This document shows positions 1 to 8,706 of a DNA stretch of 49,834 nt, in pieces. Both the position numbers and the translations under genes were made by a program. The notes beneath the pieces were generated by a model, which was not told the origin of the DNA, did not search any database, and saw only the letters and a program-made list of their open reading frames with translations. Numbering within the stretch: position 1 is the first letter of the stretch; each line of letters begins with the position of its first letter. Where the stretch lies: assembly GCA_031272715.1 (NCBI GenBank), contig JAISTH010000099.1, forward strand, positions 1 to 49,834, written 5' to 3'. Source of the DNA: Desulfovibrio sp. GTDB taxonomy: Bacteria; Desulfobacterota; Desulfovibrionia; Desulfovibrionales; Desulfovibrionaceae.

Positions 1-45
1 TTGGCCGAGGAGTATATTATATGATGGCGGAACGTGAAAAGTGGG

Positions 46-67
46 CGGCCATGGTGGTCCATGGCCG
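46..67. repeat. Perfect 9-bp inverted repeat
   Basis: CGGCCATGG (46-54) and CCATGGCCG (59-67) flank a 4-base loop. There is no T-tract on either side, so it is not a standard intrinsic terminator. It may be an RNA hairpin at the end of a gene left of the window. Confidence 0.5.
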
Positions 68-222
68 AGAGACTACGCTGTCGATGAAGGGCCGGGCACC
101 GTGATTATGAGGCACATACGCCGAACCAGACTCCGACACCCTGCCTTGCCACCTTGCCCATGTCTCGAAGCACACGCTTTGACCGCAGGCAGGGCTCGCC
201 GAGGAGACCCTTCCGAGACGAA

Positions 223-278
223 CTCTAGAATGTCTTTCGCCGAGATCGGGACGATTTCCGATTTGAATCATTCTAGAG
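223..278. repeat. Long inverted repeat, hairpin or operator
   Basis: CTCTAGAATG (223-232) is the exact reverse complement of CATTCTAGAG (269-278). A second pair, ATCGG and CCGAT, is nested inside, so the RNA would fold as one extended stem-loop. It may be a structured 5' leader of the porin transcript or the terminator of an upstream gene. Confidence 0.45.
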
Positions 279-537
279 ATTATTCAGAGTTTTGTTAATA
301 CCGAGATTACTGGCCGGATTCCGGACTAGACGCGGCGATTTCAACATCGAGAGAGCCTGGGCGTGGAGGTGGATCCTCGAGTATAAAAATTTTTACCGCG
401 AGTATTGCCCTAACGGATTAAAAAGGATAAAGTGCTGTATAGTGGGAATTTTCCAATTCGCTTCTTGCTCCATGGGGGGAGCAATGAAGCTTAACATTTA
501 AAAAAGTCTAGAGTTAATTTTCTTGGGGGAAGGTGTC

Positions 538-2115
538 ATGAGAAGGTTAAGTGTTCTCCTATTGGCAGCGGGGCTATTGCTGGGATCCTGGTCCAACGCC
601 CACGCTGTCGATGTCAGTGCCAAGGGCGAGTGGAACGTCTCCTTTGACTATGGCCAGAACGGCAAGTTCACCAGCGGGGAGACGACTGGATGGGGGAGGG
701 GCGGCGAGGACGAATTCGAGGCGAAGCAACGGTTTCGCACGCAAATCGATGCCGCAAGTTCTGAAGCTCTATCCGGCACTCTTTTCTTCGAAATCGGCAG
801 CAGCCTTTGGGGCAAAGCCACCTCAGATGGCCGCAACTACAGTCGTGGCGGTGCTGCACTCGGTGCTGATAGCACAAGTGTGATAAAGCTGAGACGCGCT
901 TACATAGACTGGATGGTACCTTATACAGATTTACAAGTTCGCATGGGTATTCAAGGCATGGAGTTTCCGAGTTATACTACTGGCGGCATGGTATTCAATG
1001 ATGACGTGGCCGGCATCGCGACAACTTATACATTCACTGACAACGTTGGCATATCAGTCCTTTGGGCGCGTCCATACAATGACAACAATGATGGAGGATA
1101 CTACGCAAATACTTATAAAGCTCAAGGCTATCAAGACAATTTTGATGTGTTTGCTTTACTTATACCGTTATCCTTTGATGGTGTTAAGGTAACTCCATGG
1201 GGAGCCTATGCCACCATTGGACCATATTGGGATAATAACTCCTGCTGGATAGCTAGAAATCCAGAAAAAGAACCGACATCATACAGATACACAGCTGCAG
1301 GCATATCCCCTGTAGGTGGCCCGAGGCATAAGGATGGCACCAGTAAATATGCCAGAGATGTAGACATGCGGAATAGTTTACATGCAAATGGAGATGCTTT
1401 CTGGGCTGGATTGACTGGTGAAGTAACGCTGTTTGATCCTTTCAGGATTGCTTGGGATTTCAACTATGGATCAATTCAATGGCATGATGACGGCTCTCGA
1501 AACCGTTCCGGATGGCTCGCATCACTGCTCATGGAATACAAGACTGATTTTGTCACCCCAGGCATCTATGGCTGGTATGGTTCTGGAGATGACTCCAACC
1601 CGGCAAATGGATCTGAGCGTATGCCCTACATATCCGTAGCCAACACCAACAATGGCTTCTCGGATTTTGCTGCAAATGGTGCACCATGGGATCACAGTCG
1701 TGAAGGACTTCTCACCGCAAACTGGAATGGGACATGGGGTGTCGGCCTTCGGTTTAAGAATATAAGTTTTGTTGAAGATTTAAAGCATACATTGTACGTA
1801 AATTATATAGGTGGTACGAACAGCCCCGCAATGGCAAAGAAGGTTTTTTTACAGAATGGATATGCATCTAATGATGCTACAATTGAAGGGAAGGATCCAT
1901 TATACCTGACGACATTGGATAGCGCACTTGAATTCGGATTACGCAATCAGTACCAGATTTACGAAAATCTACAGCTATATGTTGAAGGCGCATACATAAT
2001 GACAATGCTCAGCAAGAACAAGAAAGTCTGGGGTCGCACTAACATGAATGGCAAGGGCGAGGATACTGTAAATGATCCCTGGAATGTCAACATGACCTTG
2101 GTCTACTCATTTTAG
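538..2115 (+). CDS. Outer-membrane porin, Desulfovibrio type
   Basis: Probably an outer-membrane beta-barrel porin for passive diffusion of small solutes. The N-terminus has a signal peptide: MRR, a hydrophobic stretch, and an AHA cleavage site just before VDVSAKG. The mature part alternates short aromatic-rich strands with Asn/Gly/Asp-rich loops and ends in the typical C-terminal strand finishing LVYSF, with the terminal Phe needed by the BAM machinery. I chose ATG 538 rather than an in-frame TTG at 523, because the GGGGGAAGG box (525-533) lies between the two and fits 538. The gene stands alone: a strong terminator follows 30 bases after the stop. The mid-gene loops are less GC-rich than the ends, as is common for surface-exposed loops. 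The family call rests on overall architecture, not on one catalytic motif; the substrate cannot be told. Confidence 0.85.
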   Translation: MRRLSVLLLAAGLLLGSWSNAHAVDVSAKGEWNVSFDYGQNGKFTSGETTGWGRGGEDEFEAKQRFRTQIDAASSEALSGTLFFEIGSSLWGKATSDGRNYSRGGAALGADSTSVIKLRRAYIDWMVPYTDLQVRMGIQGMEFPSYTTGGMVFNDDVAGIATTYTFTDNVGISVLWARPYNDNNDGGYYANTYKAQGYQDNFDVFALLIPLSFDGVKVTPWGAYATIGPYWDNNSCWIARNPEKEPTSYRYTAAGISPVGGPRHKDGTSKYARDVDMRNSLHANGDAFWAGLTGEVTLFDPFRIAWDFNYGSIQWHDDGSRNRSGWLASLLMEYKTDFVTPGIYGWYGSGDDSNPANGSERMPYISVANTNNGFSDFAANGAPWDHSREGLLTANWNGTWGVGLRFKNISFVEDLKHTLYVNYIGGTNSPAMAKKVFLQNGYASNDATIEGKDPLYLTTLDSALEFGLRNQYQIYENLQLYVEGAYIMTMLSKNKKVWGRTNMNGKGEDTVNDPWNVNMTLVYSF

Positions 2116-2145
2116 CAGCCGTTCCTAAACGTCATACACGCTTTG

Positions 2146-2180
2146 AACGCCTCCTCGCCCCTGTGGGACGAGGAGGCGTT
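2146..2180 (+). terminator. Terminator after the porin gene
   Basis: A perfect 12-bp stem, AACGCCTCCTCG (2146-2157) and CGAGGAGGCGTT (2169-2180), is closed by an 11-base loop and followed by CTGCTTT. The T-tract is weak but the stem is strong. Confidence 0.8.
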
Positions 2181-2383
2181 CTGCTTTAGAAAGTCCGACA
2201 TCTACTTTGTCCTGATCATTCGCATTCAGAACATGGGCATCGGACTGGCATTGTCGGAATATGGAATTTCCCTGCGCTTCAGGCCCAGCATCGGTGGTGA
2301 AGCGGCGGGACGAGCGCAAAATCCGGATGGGTTCGGGCGGCGTGAGATGACGACCTCAAGGCGGGAACGCCTGCAGTTCCCCA

Positions 2384-2839
2384 TCAACGGACCGCAGGGA
2401 GACATTCGGCAGGATCCAGGTTCTCGTCGACGTTCGCGTTGTATATCTGCAGCAGTTCCCCAAGCGAAATGCCCTCGAACACGGCCTGCACCCTTTCGGT
2501 GATGTCGCGCCAGACGGCCCGCATGGCGCAGTCCTCGTCGTTCGGGCACTTGTTGCCCTTCTCCCCCTGACACAGGAAGAGGTCGACCTCGCCCCCCACC
2601 GCCTCCATGATCCCGGAGACGCTGATCTCGGACGGGGGCAGGGCGAGACGCAGTCCTCCCCTCGAGCCGACCGTCCCCTGGGTTATTCCGGCCTTCTTCA
2701 GCTGCGCATGGATGTTCTCCACCGTTCGCGGGGACATGCCGGCCCTGTCGGCAATGGACGCGATGGACAGCATCCGGGAGGCTCCGGCGATGATGCAGCA
2801 GATGCGGATGGCGTATCGGACGGTGATGGGCAGCTTCAC
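2384..2839 (-). CDS. Rrf2-family transcriptional regulator
   Basis: A 151-residue winged-helix regulator of the Rrf2 family (IscR, NsrR and RsrR relatives). The N-terminal HTH is clear: KLPITVRYAIRI, then SIASIADRAGMSPRTVENI as the recognition region and GTVGSRGGLRLA as the wing. A later segment, LFLCQGEKGNKCPNDEDC, carries three cysteines in the spacing used by members of the family to bind an Fe-S cluster, so redox or iron sensing is likely. The start is GTG at 2839, preceded by AGGGAAA; a longer frame to 2992 exists, but its extra residues look like random arginine-rich read-through. It has no operon partner: the porin converges on it from the left and cheV ends 361 bases to the right. The target genes cannot be inferred from this window. 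Confidence 0.87.
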   Translation of the reverse strand: MKLPITVRYAIRICCIIAGASRMLSIASIADRAGMSPRTVENIHAQLKKAGITQGTVGSRGGLRLALPPSEISVSGIMEAVGGEVDLFLCQGEKGNKCPNDEDCAMRAVWRDITERVQAVFEGISLGELLQIYNANVDENLDPAECLPAVR

Positions 2840-3200
2840 GACTTTCCCTGCCTGGTTGGCGACTGCAAGGAATCGGAACCGCGGACCGACGATGTTCCTC
2901 GGCGGTCGGGTTGCGCGGCGACTCGCCGCCAGCGCCGACGACGCTCGTGCACGCGACAGGAAGGAATGGCGGCTGCGATCCCGCCTGCACATCGTGACGA
3001 TATAGGGCCGCGGCTGCGCGACGGGCTCAAGGCGACGCAGGATGCACTGTATGCGGCATCCTGGCCTTGGAGCGGGGCGATGGTGATGGGTTAACAGTAG
3101 TCTCGGCGACGCCGTATGTCAAACGATGGCCGCATGCACCCTCGCATCGCTTGCGACGAAGGGGAGGCGGCCCGCCTTGCGGGATTTCATGGCGGCGCGG
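2840..3200. other. Non-coding gap between rrf2 and cheV
   Basis: No credible gene. It should contain the promoter of the Rrf2 gene. Just past the cheV stop, CCCGC-CTT-GCGGG (3171-3183) forms a short hairpin that, read on the minus strand, is followed by a pyrimidine-rich stretch; it is a weak terminator candidate for cheV. Confidence 0.5.
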
Positions 3201-4148
3201 TCATTCCGCGGCGACATTGTTCCTGATCAGCTCCGTGAGCCGATCCGCCAGCGCCCTGAGGTCGGGCTTGGTGTACTGGGCGTCGGCGCCCACCGAGGAA
3301 CATTTCCTGGAGAGGCTGTCGTTGATCATCGAGGAGAAGATGGCGAGGGGGATGACCTTGAGGACCGGGTCGGACTTGACGTGCTTGCACAGGGCGAGTC
3401 CGTCCATGGAAGGCATCTCGATGTCGCTGATGATGCCCTGGAGGTACGACAGGATCGGCTTGCCCTCCTCCTCGGACTTGGTCTTGAGCGCCTTCAGGTA
3501 GTCCCAGGCCTCCTGGCCGTTGACGCGCTGGTCTATGGTGAAGCGCCCGTCCTGCCCCAGCAGGTTCAGCACCAGCGAGCGGATGCTGCTGGAGTCGTCC
3601 ACGTGGAGGATGTGGTACAGGGGCTGCTCGACGGGCGCCTCCGTGGCGGCGTCGAGACGTATGGCCATGGACGGGTGCAGCTCGGCCACTATGGCCTCCA
3701 GATCCAGCAGGAAGATGACCCGCTCCTCCAGCTGCACGACGCCCGTCACCGAGCTCTGGCTGATGTTCTGCAGGAAGTTGCCCGGCGCCTTCACGTCCGT
3801 CCAGCTCAGGCGGTAGATGCGGTTCACCCCGGAGACCAGGAAGGCCGTGCAGACGGTGTTGAACTCGGTGACGATGATCTTGGCGTCCTCGTTCTCGATG
3901 GGCGCGCTGCCGAGATATCTGGCCATGTCGATGAGCGGGACGATCCGGCCGTTGCGGTGGGAGAAGGCCCCCAGCACCGCGGGGTGCGGCATCTCCGGCA
4001 TGGCCGTCACCACCTGCCGGCGACCGATCTCCACGACCTTGGCCACGTTCAGGCCATAGTGCCCTTCGTATCCGTCCAGATTGACGAAGAACTCCACTAT
4101 TTCCAGCTCGTTGGTTCCCGTTTCGAGCAGTATGTTGGTCTGAGACAT
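3201..4148 (-). CDS. cheV: Chemotaxis coupling protein CheV
   Basis: CheV links chemoreceptors to the CheA kinase and tunes the link by phosphorylation. Residues about 15-160 are a CheW-like domain (GLNVAKVVEI, NGRIVPLIDMARYLG). Residues about 178-310 are a receiver domain with the acidic pair Asp184-Asp185, the phospho-acceptor Asp242 in SDIEMPSMDG, Ser272-Ser273 and the conserved Lys294 in TKPDL, so the receiver should be functional. The length of 315 residues is normal. The gene is monocistronic and sits apart from any che operon. A sequence matching the sigma-28 (FliA) promoter consensus lies about 110 bases upstream, which places it in the late flagellar regulon. Confidence 0.95.
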   Translation of the reverse strand: MSQTNILLETGTNELEIVEFFVNLDGYEGHYGLNVAKVVEIGRRQVVTAMPEMPHPAVLGAFSHRNGRIVPLIDMARYLGSAPIENEDAKIIVTEFNTVCTAFLVSGVNRIYRLSWTDVKAPGNFLQNISQSSVTGVVQLEERVIFLLDLEAIVAELHPSMAIRLDAATEAPVEQPLYHILHVDDSSSIRSLVLNLLGQDGRFTIDQRVNGQEAWDYLKALKTKSEEEGKPILSYLQGIISDIEMPSMDGLALCKHVKSDPVLKVIPLAIFSSMINDSLSRKCSSVGADAQYTKPDLRALADRLTELIRNNVAAE

Positions 4149-4256
4149 GCCAGAGACTCCAGGTGCTGAAGATCCGCCACATATGCCGGGACGTCGCGAC
4201 TGGCGGTCGTCGTCCCCGCCCGAGCTTACAGCCGCAAAACTCAGGGCATGCTTTTC

Positions 4257-4283
4257 TTTTCGGCAGGTTGGCTAAACGCATTA
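4257..4283 (-). promoter_or_regulatory. Probable sigma-28 (FliA) promoter of cheV
   Basis: On the minus strand TAAT (4280-4283) is separated by exactly 15 bases from GCCGAAAA (4257-4264). The enterobacterial FliA consensus is TAAA-N15-GCCGATAA, so 10 of 12 positions agree with perfect spacing. It points at cheV, a gene class that FliA commonly controls, leaving a leader of about 100 bases. Confidence 0.6.
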
Positions 4284-4354
4284 GCGTGATGCCGGCAAAA
4301 ACGCCACAAAAAACGCTCTCGCCCACGTCCGCCGCCACCATGGCGGGATGTCCC

Positions 4355-5425
4355 TCACGGTTCCCCGACAAGGGGGAAACTTCCCGTGCGGATGAATCGG
4401 TCCGTCAGGCCGAAGACGAGATCGTTGCCGCAGAAGTTCCCCTTTGCGATGTTCGCCTTGTACCGGGGCAGGGCCGCCTCGAAATCCCGCAGCAGCGACG
4501 GCCCCAGCGCCTCCATCCTCGTCTGTGCGCCGTAGCCCAGGCGTTCCAGATACAGGCTGTTGAACCGCTGCTCCACCATGGCCACCAGAGGGATGCTCAG
4601 CACGGGCTTGCCCAGGAAGAGCGCCTCCCCCATGAGGGTGTGGCTCCCGCCCTGGATCACGTAGGCGCACCCCTCCAGCAGTTCCAGAAAGCCCTCCTCG
4701 CTCTTCTCCATGAAGGTCACGTTGTCGATCCTCCCCGAGGTCCTGCGGTAGCCGAAGACGTGGCAGGGCCGGTCCGTGGCCGTGCGCAGGAAGTCCACGA
4801 GCCGGTCGTCGGTGGAGTTGCTCTGGTAGACCACCACGTGCCCCAGATCCCGGGGATGGAGGTCCAGCACGGACTGCCGGAGGATGGGAGGGGCTATGCG
4901 GGCCTTGTACCTGCTCTTGAGGGGCGGGGCGTAGAAGGAGATGATGAGATTGAGGTCGGTCGGCCTGAAAAGGAAACGGGGCGTCAGGCCCTGCAGGATC
5001 GTGTCCCACCACATGTTTGCGGGCAGATCGTGGTGGCAGCAGGTGATCACGTGCTGGTGGTCCAGCGTGAGGCAGGGTATCCCCGCCTCCTCGGCCGCCC
5101 TGGGCACGAAGTATTCGAGATCCGTCATGCACACGTCGGGGCGGAACTCGTCGATGACACGCAAGAGGTCCCGTATGTGGCGGCGGCGGTCGAGAAGCAG
5201 GGGGATTGCCCGGCGCACGGTGGCCCCGACGTCCACGCGGTAGTTCACGAACACGGTGCCCAGGTTGGGCAGACGATGGACGGGGAATTCCGGTTCCAGC
5301 ACGGAAGGGGCGTCGTCGTCGCACACGAAGAGGAACTCGTGCCCTCCCAGACGCCTGGCGATGGTCAACCCACGCATGGCGTGGCCATGTCCGGTCCCGT
5401 GGACGCCGTAGAGTATGCGGCCCAT
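4355..5425 (-). CDS. Glycosyltransferase, MJ1255/GT28-like family
   Basis: A 356-residue GT-B fold glycosyltransferase. The N-terminus YGVHGTGHGHAMRG is the glycine/histidine-rich loop typical of the MJ1255/VC2487-type family, followed by a FLFVCDDDA strand. The C-terminal half has VIQGGSHTLMGEALFLGKP, which is the donor-sugar site region of MurG/GT28-like enzymes, and then LVAMVEQRFNS. No transmembrane segment is evident, so it probably acts at the cytosolic membrane face on a lipid or polysaccharide acceptor; donor and acceptor are unknown. I start at ATG 5425 (MGRILYG), with GAGGG just upstream; the open frame continues to 5560 but that part is arginine-rich junk. It is transcribed divergently from the amidohydrolase gene and has no partner on its own strand. 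Confidence 0.85.
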   Translation of the reverse strand: MGRILYGVHGTGHGHAMRGLTIARRLGGHEFLFVCDDDAPSVLEPEFPVHRLPNLGTVFVNYRVDVGATVRRAIPLLLDRRRHIRDLLRVIDEFRPDVCMTDLEYFVPRAAEEAGIPCLTLDHQHVITCCHHDLPANMWWDTILQGLTPRFLFRPTDLNLIISFYAPPLKSRYKARIAPPILRQSVLDLHPRDLGHVVVYQSNSTDDRLVDFLRTATDRPCHVFGYRRTSGRIDNVTFMEKSEEGFLELLEGCAYVIQGGSHTLMGEALFLGKPVLSIPLVAMVEQRFNSLYLERLGYGAQTRMEALGPSLLRDFEAALPRYKANIAKGNFCGNDLVFGLTDRFIRTGSFPLVGEP

Positions 5426-5676
5426 TGCCCTCGCCCTGTGGAAGTCCTCGTCTGGCGTCCGCCGTCTCCGCCTTGCCGCCGATCCGCCGCGCAAGCGGCT
5501 TGCCTCGCCCTCGCGGACGGATAGAATGCCGCCGGCAAAAGGAAACGGCATGGCGGCCATTCCGGCAGACGGATCGCCCGCCTGCGGGACGGCAGCCTAA
5601 CACAGCCTCGGACGGCGTCAATGCGCCGTGCGCACGATCCCGGCCCACGCATGCACGGCCGGGAAGGAGACGCTCC

Positions 5677-6882
5677 ATCGACACGCCGACGCGAGGGCCC
5701 ACCGTCCTGCGGGCGAGAACCCTCATCCCCCTCATCGGAGAAGGCCCTGCGAGAGGCGGAGAACTCTTCGCGCCCCTCAGGCGGCTGGACAACGCCGCCA
5801 TCGTCCTTTCCAAAGGGAAGGTCGCGCAAATACTGCCTCGCGCACGGGAACTCCCCGTCGGCGCCGACGTGCGGGATCTCGGCGACGTCACGATCATCCC
5901 CGGCTGCGTCAACGCCCACACCCACCTGCAGCTTTCCCACCTTGCGGGAACGACCACGCTCCACCAGGGCTTCGTCCCATGGCTGGCCAGCCTCGTCCCC
6001 CTGCTGCGGCTTCCCCCGAACCGGGATTCCCTGCCGGACGCCTGCGCCGACATCGCCGGGACGGGCACGGTCCACGTCGGAGACATCTGCGGATCCCTGC
6101 CCTCAGGTCTCGCAGACGTCGCGGAGTCCTGCGGACGCGCCGGACTCGGCGTCACGCATTTCTGCGAATGGTTCGGCCACGGGCCGCCTCTGGCCGATGG
6201 CCCCCTTCCCTGGCCGCCCACCTGCCGGGAGGAGGTCCCCGGCATCGTCACGGGGCACTGCGCACCGGCCTGCCATTCCCTCTATGCCACGTCCCCCGGT
6301 CTGCTTGCCGATGTCAGGGCCTGCTGCCGGCAATGGGGACTCCCCTTCGCCATGCATCTTGCCGAATCCCCGGAGGAGACCCTGATGCTCACGGAAGGTG
6401 CCGGGGCTCTGGCGGACTTCCTCAGGCAGCGCGTGCTCCCCGCGGACTACAGGGCGCCGGGGCGCAGGCCCCTGGCCTACGCACGGGAACTGGACCTGCT
6501 GGGTCCGGGGACGCTTGCCGTCCACGGCGTCCAACTGGACAGGGATGAAATCGGCGAACTCGGCGCCAGCGGCTCAGCCCTCTGCCTCTGTCCCCGATCC
6601 AACGACGGCATCGGGGTGGGATTGCCGGACGTGCCGGCGCTCCTTGAGAGCGGGACCCTGCTCTGCCTCGGCACCGACGGCCTGTCCTCGGCTCCGGATC
6701 TGGACGTGCGCAACGAGGCCGTCTTCCTCAGGAAAAGGATGGACACCCCGCCCGAAGCGCTCATACGGCTGCTCACCGTCAACGGGGCGGCCGCCCTGGG
6801 CCTCGAAGACACGGGCATCGGCGTCCTCGATCGCGGCCATCCCGCACGTTTCGCCATCCTTCCCAAAGATCTCGAGTACTGA
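5677..6882 (+). CDS. Metal-dependent amidohydrolase / deaminase-like protein
   Basis: A cytosolic TIM-barrel amidohydrolase of the TRZ/ATZ-SsnA-cytosine deaminase class. Visible metal ligands: the HxH pair in [11 protein letters not shown], a third His in MHLAESPEE, a fourth in VHGVQL and the catalytic Asp in CLGTDGLSS. The N-terminal and C-terminal beta-sandwich parts ([30 protein letters not shown]) complete the fold. Some members deaminate 6-amino-6-deoxyfutalosine in menaquinone synthesis, but the substrate here is not shown by sequence. The start is uncertain: no ATG, GTG or TTG exists in frame between about 5581 and the conserved region. A strong AAGGAGA lies six to seven bases before an ATC at 5677, and a CTG stands at 5707. 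I give 5677 as the site implied by the ribosome binding site. Confidence 0.8.
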   Translation: MDTPTRGPTVLRARTLIPLIGEGPARGGELFAPLRRLDNAAIVLSKGKVAQILPRARELPVGADVRDLGDVTIIPGCVNAHTHLQLSHLAGTTTLHQGFVPWLASLVPLLRLPPNRDSLPDACADIAGTGTVHVGDICGSLPSGLADVAESCGRAGLGVTHFCEWFGHGPPLADGPLPWPPTCREEVPGIVTGHCAPACHSLYATSPGLLADVRACCRQWGLPFAMHLAESPEETLMLTEGAGALADFLRQRVLPADYRAPGRRPLAYARELDLLGPGTLAVHGVQLDRDEIGELGASGSALCLCPRSNDGIGVGLPDVPALLESGTLLCLGTDGLSSAPDLDVRNEAVFLRKRMDTPPEALIRLLTVNGAAALGLEDTGIGVLDRGHPARFAILPKDLEY

Positions 6883-7008
6883 GCGCCATCGGACAAAAGC
6901 GAGCCCGGACCCCAAGCCCCGCGCTTGTCCGCGAACCGCGATTCTGGCAGTATCCCATCGCCACAACGGCGACGTACATCCAACAGACAAGCAATCAGGA
7001 GAAGCCCC

Positions 7009-7563
7009 ATGCTCAAGCCGGCTCAATGCATCCTCTACAGCGGCGGCGCCGCGGGGACGGAACAGTTCTTCGGAAGCCTTGCGGAAAGCTGGGGCATCGA
7101 GGAAGTGAACTACAGCTTCGAAGGACACCAGCGGGAGCGGAACCGGGGCGTGCGGATCCTCACCTCCCAGGAACTCATGCTCAAGGACGTGAGCCTCTCC
7201 TACGTGTCCAAGCTGATGGGCCGGGAGTACACGACGGCCCCCCTCTTCCGCAAGGTGCTGCAGTCCATCTGCTGGCAGGTCAGCAGTGGCGACCAGATCT
7301 TCGTCGTGGGGGTCATCCAGCCGGACGGCACGGTCAAGGGCGGCACGGGATGGGGGGCCGAGTTCGCGAAAATATGCAACAAGCCCCTGCTCGTGTTCGA
7401 CCAGCAGAAGAACGGCTGGTTCTCCTGGAACGAGGATGCGTGGAACCCGGCCGACAAGCCCTGCATCACCTCCCCCAACTTCGCCGCGACCGGGACGCGA
7501 TTCCTCGAGGACGCCGGCCGCGTCGCCATCCAGGACCTCTTCGCCCGATCCTTCAGCCGCTGA
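7009..7563 (+). CDS. Conserved protein, Rossmann/SLOG-like (YpsA type), unknown role
   Basis: A soluble 184-residue protein, start ATG 7009 behind AGGAGA (6997-7002). It begins with [14 protein letters not shown], a glycine-rich loop like that of SLOG/YpsA-type nucleotide- or ligand-binding Rossmann proteins. Later segments, [19 protein letters not shown] followed by [19 protein letters not shown], are the pattern of a beta strand with a second ligand loop and then a target-strand LLVFDQ, again as in SLOG proteins. Its stop codon overlaps the start of ahbB (TGATG), so the two are probably translationally coupled; a link to siroheme or haem metabolism is possible but is only inference. The fold assignment is moderate; the function is unknown. 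Confidence 0.8.
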   Translation: MLKPAQCILYSGGAAGTEQFFGSLAESWGIEEVNYSFEGHQRERNRGVRILTSQELMLKDVSLSYVSKLMGREYTTAPLFRKVLQSICWQVSSGDQIFVVGVIQPDGTVKGGTGWGAEFAKICNKPLLVFDQQKNGWFSWNEDAWNPADKPCITSPNFAATGTRFLEDAGRVAIQDLFARSFSR

Positions 7564-8045
7564 TGGCCGCCCCCTTCGCCGACTGGGAACGCGCGGTCCT
7601 GGCCGAGGTCCAGGGAGATCTGCCGGACTGTCTCGATCCGTATGCCCGCATCGCCGAGCGGACGGGCCGTACCGAGGAGGAGGTGCTGGGACTTCTGCGG
7701 CGCCTCAAGGCGGAGGGGACCATCCGGCGATTCGGGGCCAGCATCAGGCATCAGAGGACGGGCTGGACGCACAACGCCATGGTGGCGTGGAAGGTGGAGG
7801 AGGCGAACATGGACGCCTGCGGCGAGGCCGCGGCGCGGCACGGCAACGTCTCCCACGTCTACTACAGGCCGAGTCCCGCCCGGGACTGGCCCTACACCCT
7901 CTACACCATGGTCCACGGCCGCAGCGAGGCTGAGTGCCTCGCCGTGGTCGAGGAGCTCGCCTCCATGGTGTCTCTGGGAGAGCACGCCATCCTGCGAAGC
8001 GTCAAGGAACTGAAGAAGACCTCCATGACGTATTTCCCGAAATGA
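7563..8045 (+). CDS. ahbB: Siroheme decarboxylase subunit AhbB
   Basis: AhbA/AhbB together remove two acetate carboxyl groups from siroheme to give didecarboxysiroheme, the first step of the alternative haem pathway used by sulfate reducers and archaea. The 160-residue protein has the Lrp/AsnC-like HTH fold of this family ([20 protein letters not shown]) and the signature [11 protein letters not shown], then [11 protein letters not shown] and the C-terminal LKKTSMTYF. The PYTLYTM and RHQ signatures fit the beta subunit (AhbB) better than alpha, where I would expect a form like NIWFTL. The start ATG overlaps the previous stop. AhbA and the radical-SAM partners AhbC and AhbD are not in this window. 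Despite the regulator fold it should be an enzyme subunit rather than a DNA-binding protein. Confidence 0.85.
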   Translation: MAAPFADWERAVLAEVQGDLPDCLDPYARIAERTGRTEEEVLGLLRRLKAEGTIRRFGASIRHQRTGWTHNAMVAWKVEEANMDACGEAAARHGNVSHVYYRPSPARDWPYTLYTMVHGRSEAECLAVVEELASMVSLGEHAILRSVKELKKTSMTYFPK

Positions 8046-8141
8046 GCGCCCATGCACTGCGATCGGCACGCAATTCCCGAACCATCACCACAGGCTGCAG
8101 ACAGCTGGAAAATCCGATGAGCGACCATAGGGAGCGTAGCC

Positions 8142-8687
8142 ATGACCAGTGAGGAGATCATTGCGGAAGCCATATCGTCATGCGACGACAGGATTGATTT
8201 TTCCCGTTGTGATGGATGTGAAGAAGGACTGTTATCAGAACTCATCGATGCTGGCTTCATCATTGAAGTTGAAGAGGATGAGTACATATGGGACAAGACC
8301 TGTGATGGCGACTTTGAAGAGTTCATGAAAGAATTTGTTGAAAACAATCCCGGCTGCGACTGGAATGATTATGAAGAGTTGATATTCGAGTATGCGAAGG
8401 AATGCGCTGACTCAAAGGAGTACGAGAAATTCTTCGAGGTTGATGAAGGCGATGCATTTCGAGATTTTTTGGAAAATAATGAATACACATACATTATTAG
8501 GTATAGCGAGATGGGACCATATATCACCCAGTGGAATCCCCAGATCGGCGCCATCCCGAAAAGGGATCAGGTTTGCGAAGCTTGGGAGAGATTCGCCGAA
8601 AGGATGAGAATGGAATATTTTGTAGAGGAAATTTCTGATGACGATGATGAGGATGAATATGAAGAGGATGACGATGACGAACAATAA
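8142..8687 (+). CDS. Highly acidic hypothetical protein
   Basis: A 181-residue protein I do not recognise. It is rich in Asp/Glu throughout and ends in an almost pure acidic tail (DDDDEDEYEEDDDDEQ). Paired CxxC-like cysteines do not form a clear metal site (SRCDGCEEG). No signal peptide or membrane helix is seen, so it is probably cytosolic. A GGGAG box precedes ATG 8142. The DNA is clearly poorer in GC than ahbB on its left, and the same is true of the lipoprotein gene that follows after 19 bases, so the two probably form one acquired transcription unit. Extreme acidity could mean a DNA-mimic or a basic-partner-binding protein; that is speculation. Confidence 0.75.
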   Translation: MTSEEIIAEAISSCDDRIDFSRCDGCEEGLLSELIDAGFIIEVEEDEYIWDKTCDGDFEEFMKEFVENNPGCDWNDYEELIFEYAKECADSKEYEKFFEVDEGDAFRDFLENNEYTYIIRYSEMGPYITQWNPQIGAIPKRDQVCEAWERFAERMRMEYFVEEISDDDDEDEYEEDDDDEQ

Positions 8688-8706
8688 CACTAAACTGGAG
8701 GTTTCC

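Larger units (their letters stand above)
1..537. other. Non-coding region upstream of the porin
   Basis: I see no convincing gene here; the short open frames lack ribosome binding sites and recognisable protein. It holds two inverted repeats (listed separately) and an AT-rich stretch from about 380 to 520. A TATAGT at 438-443 could be a -10 element for the porin, but no good -35 lies at the right distance, so the promoter is only a guess. Confidence 0.6.
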
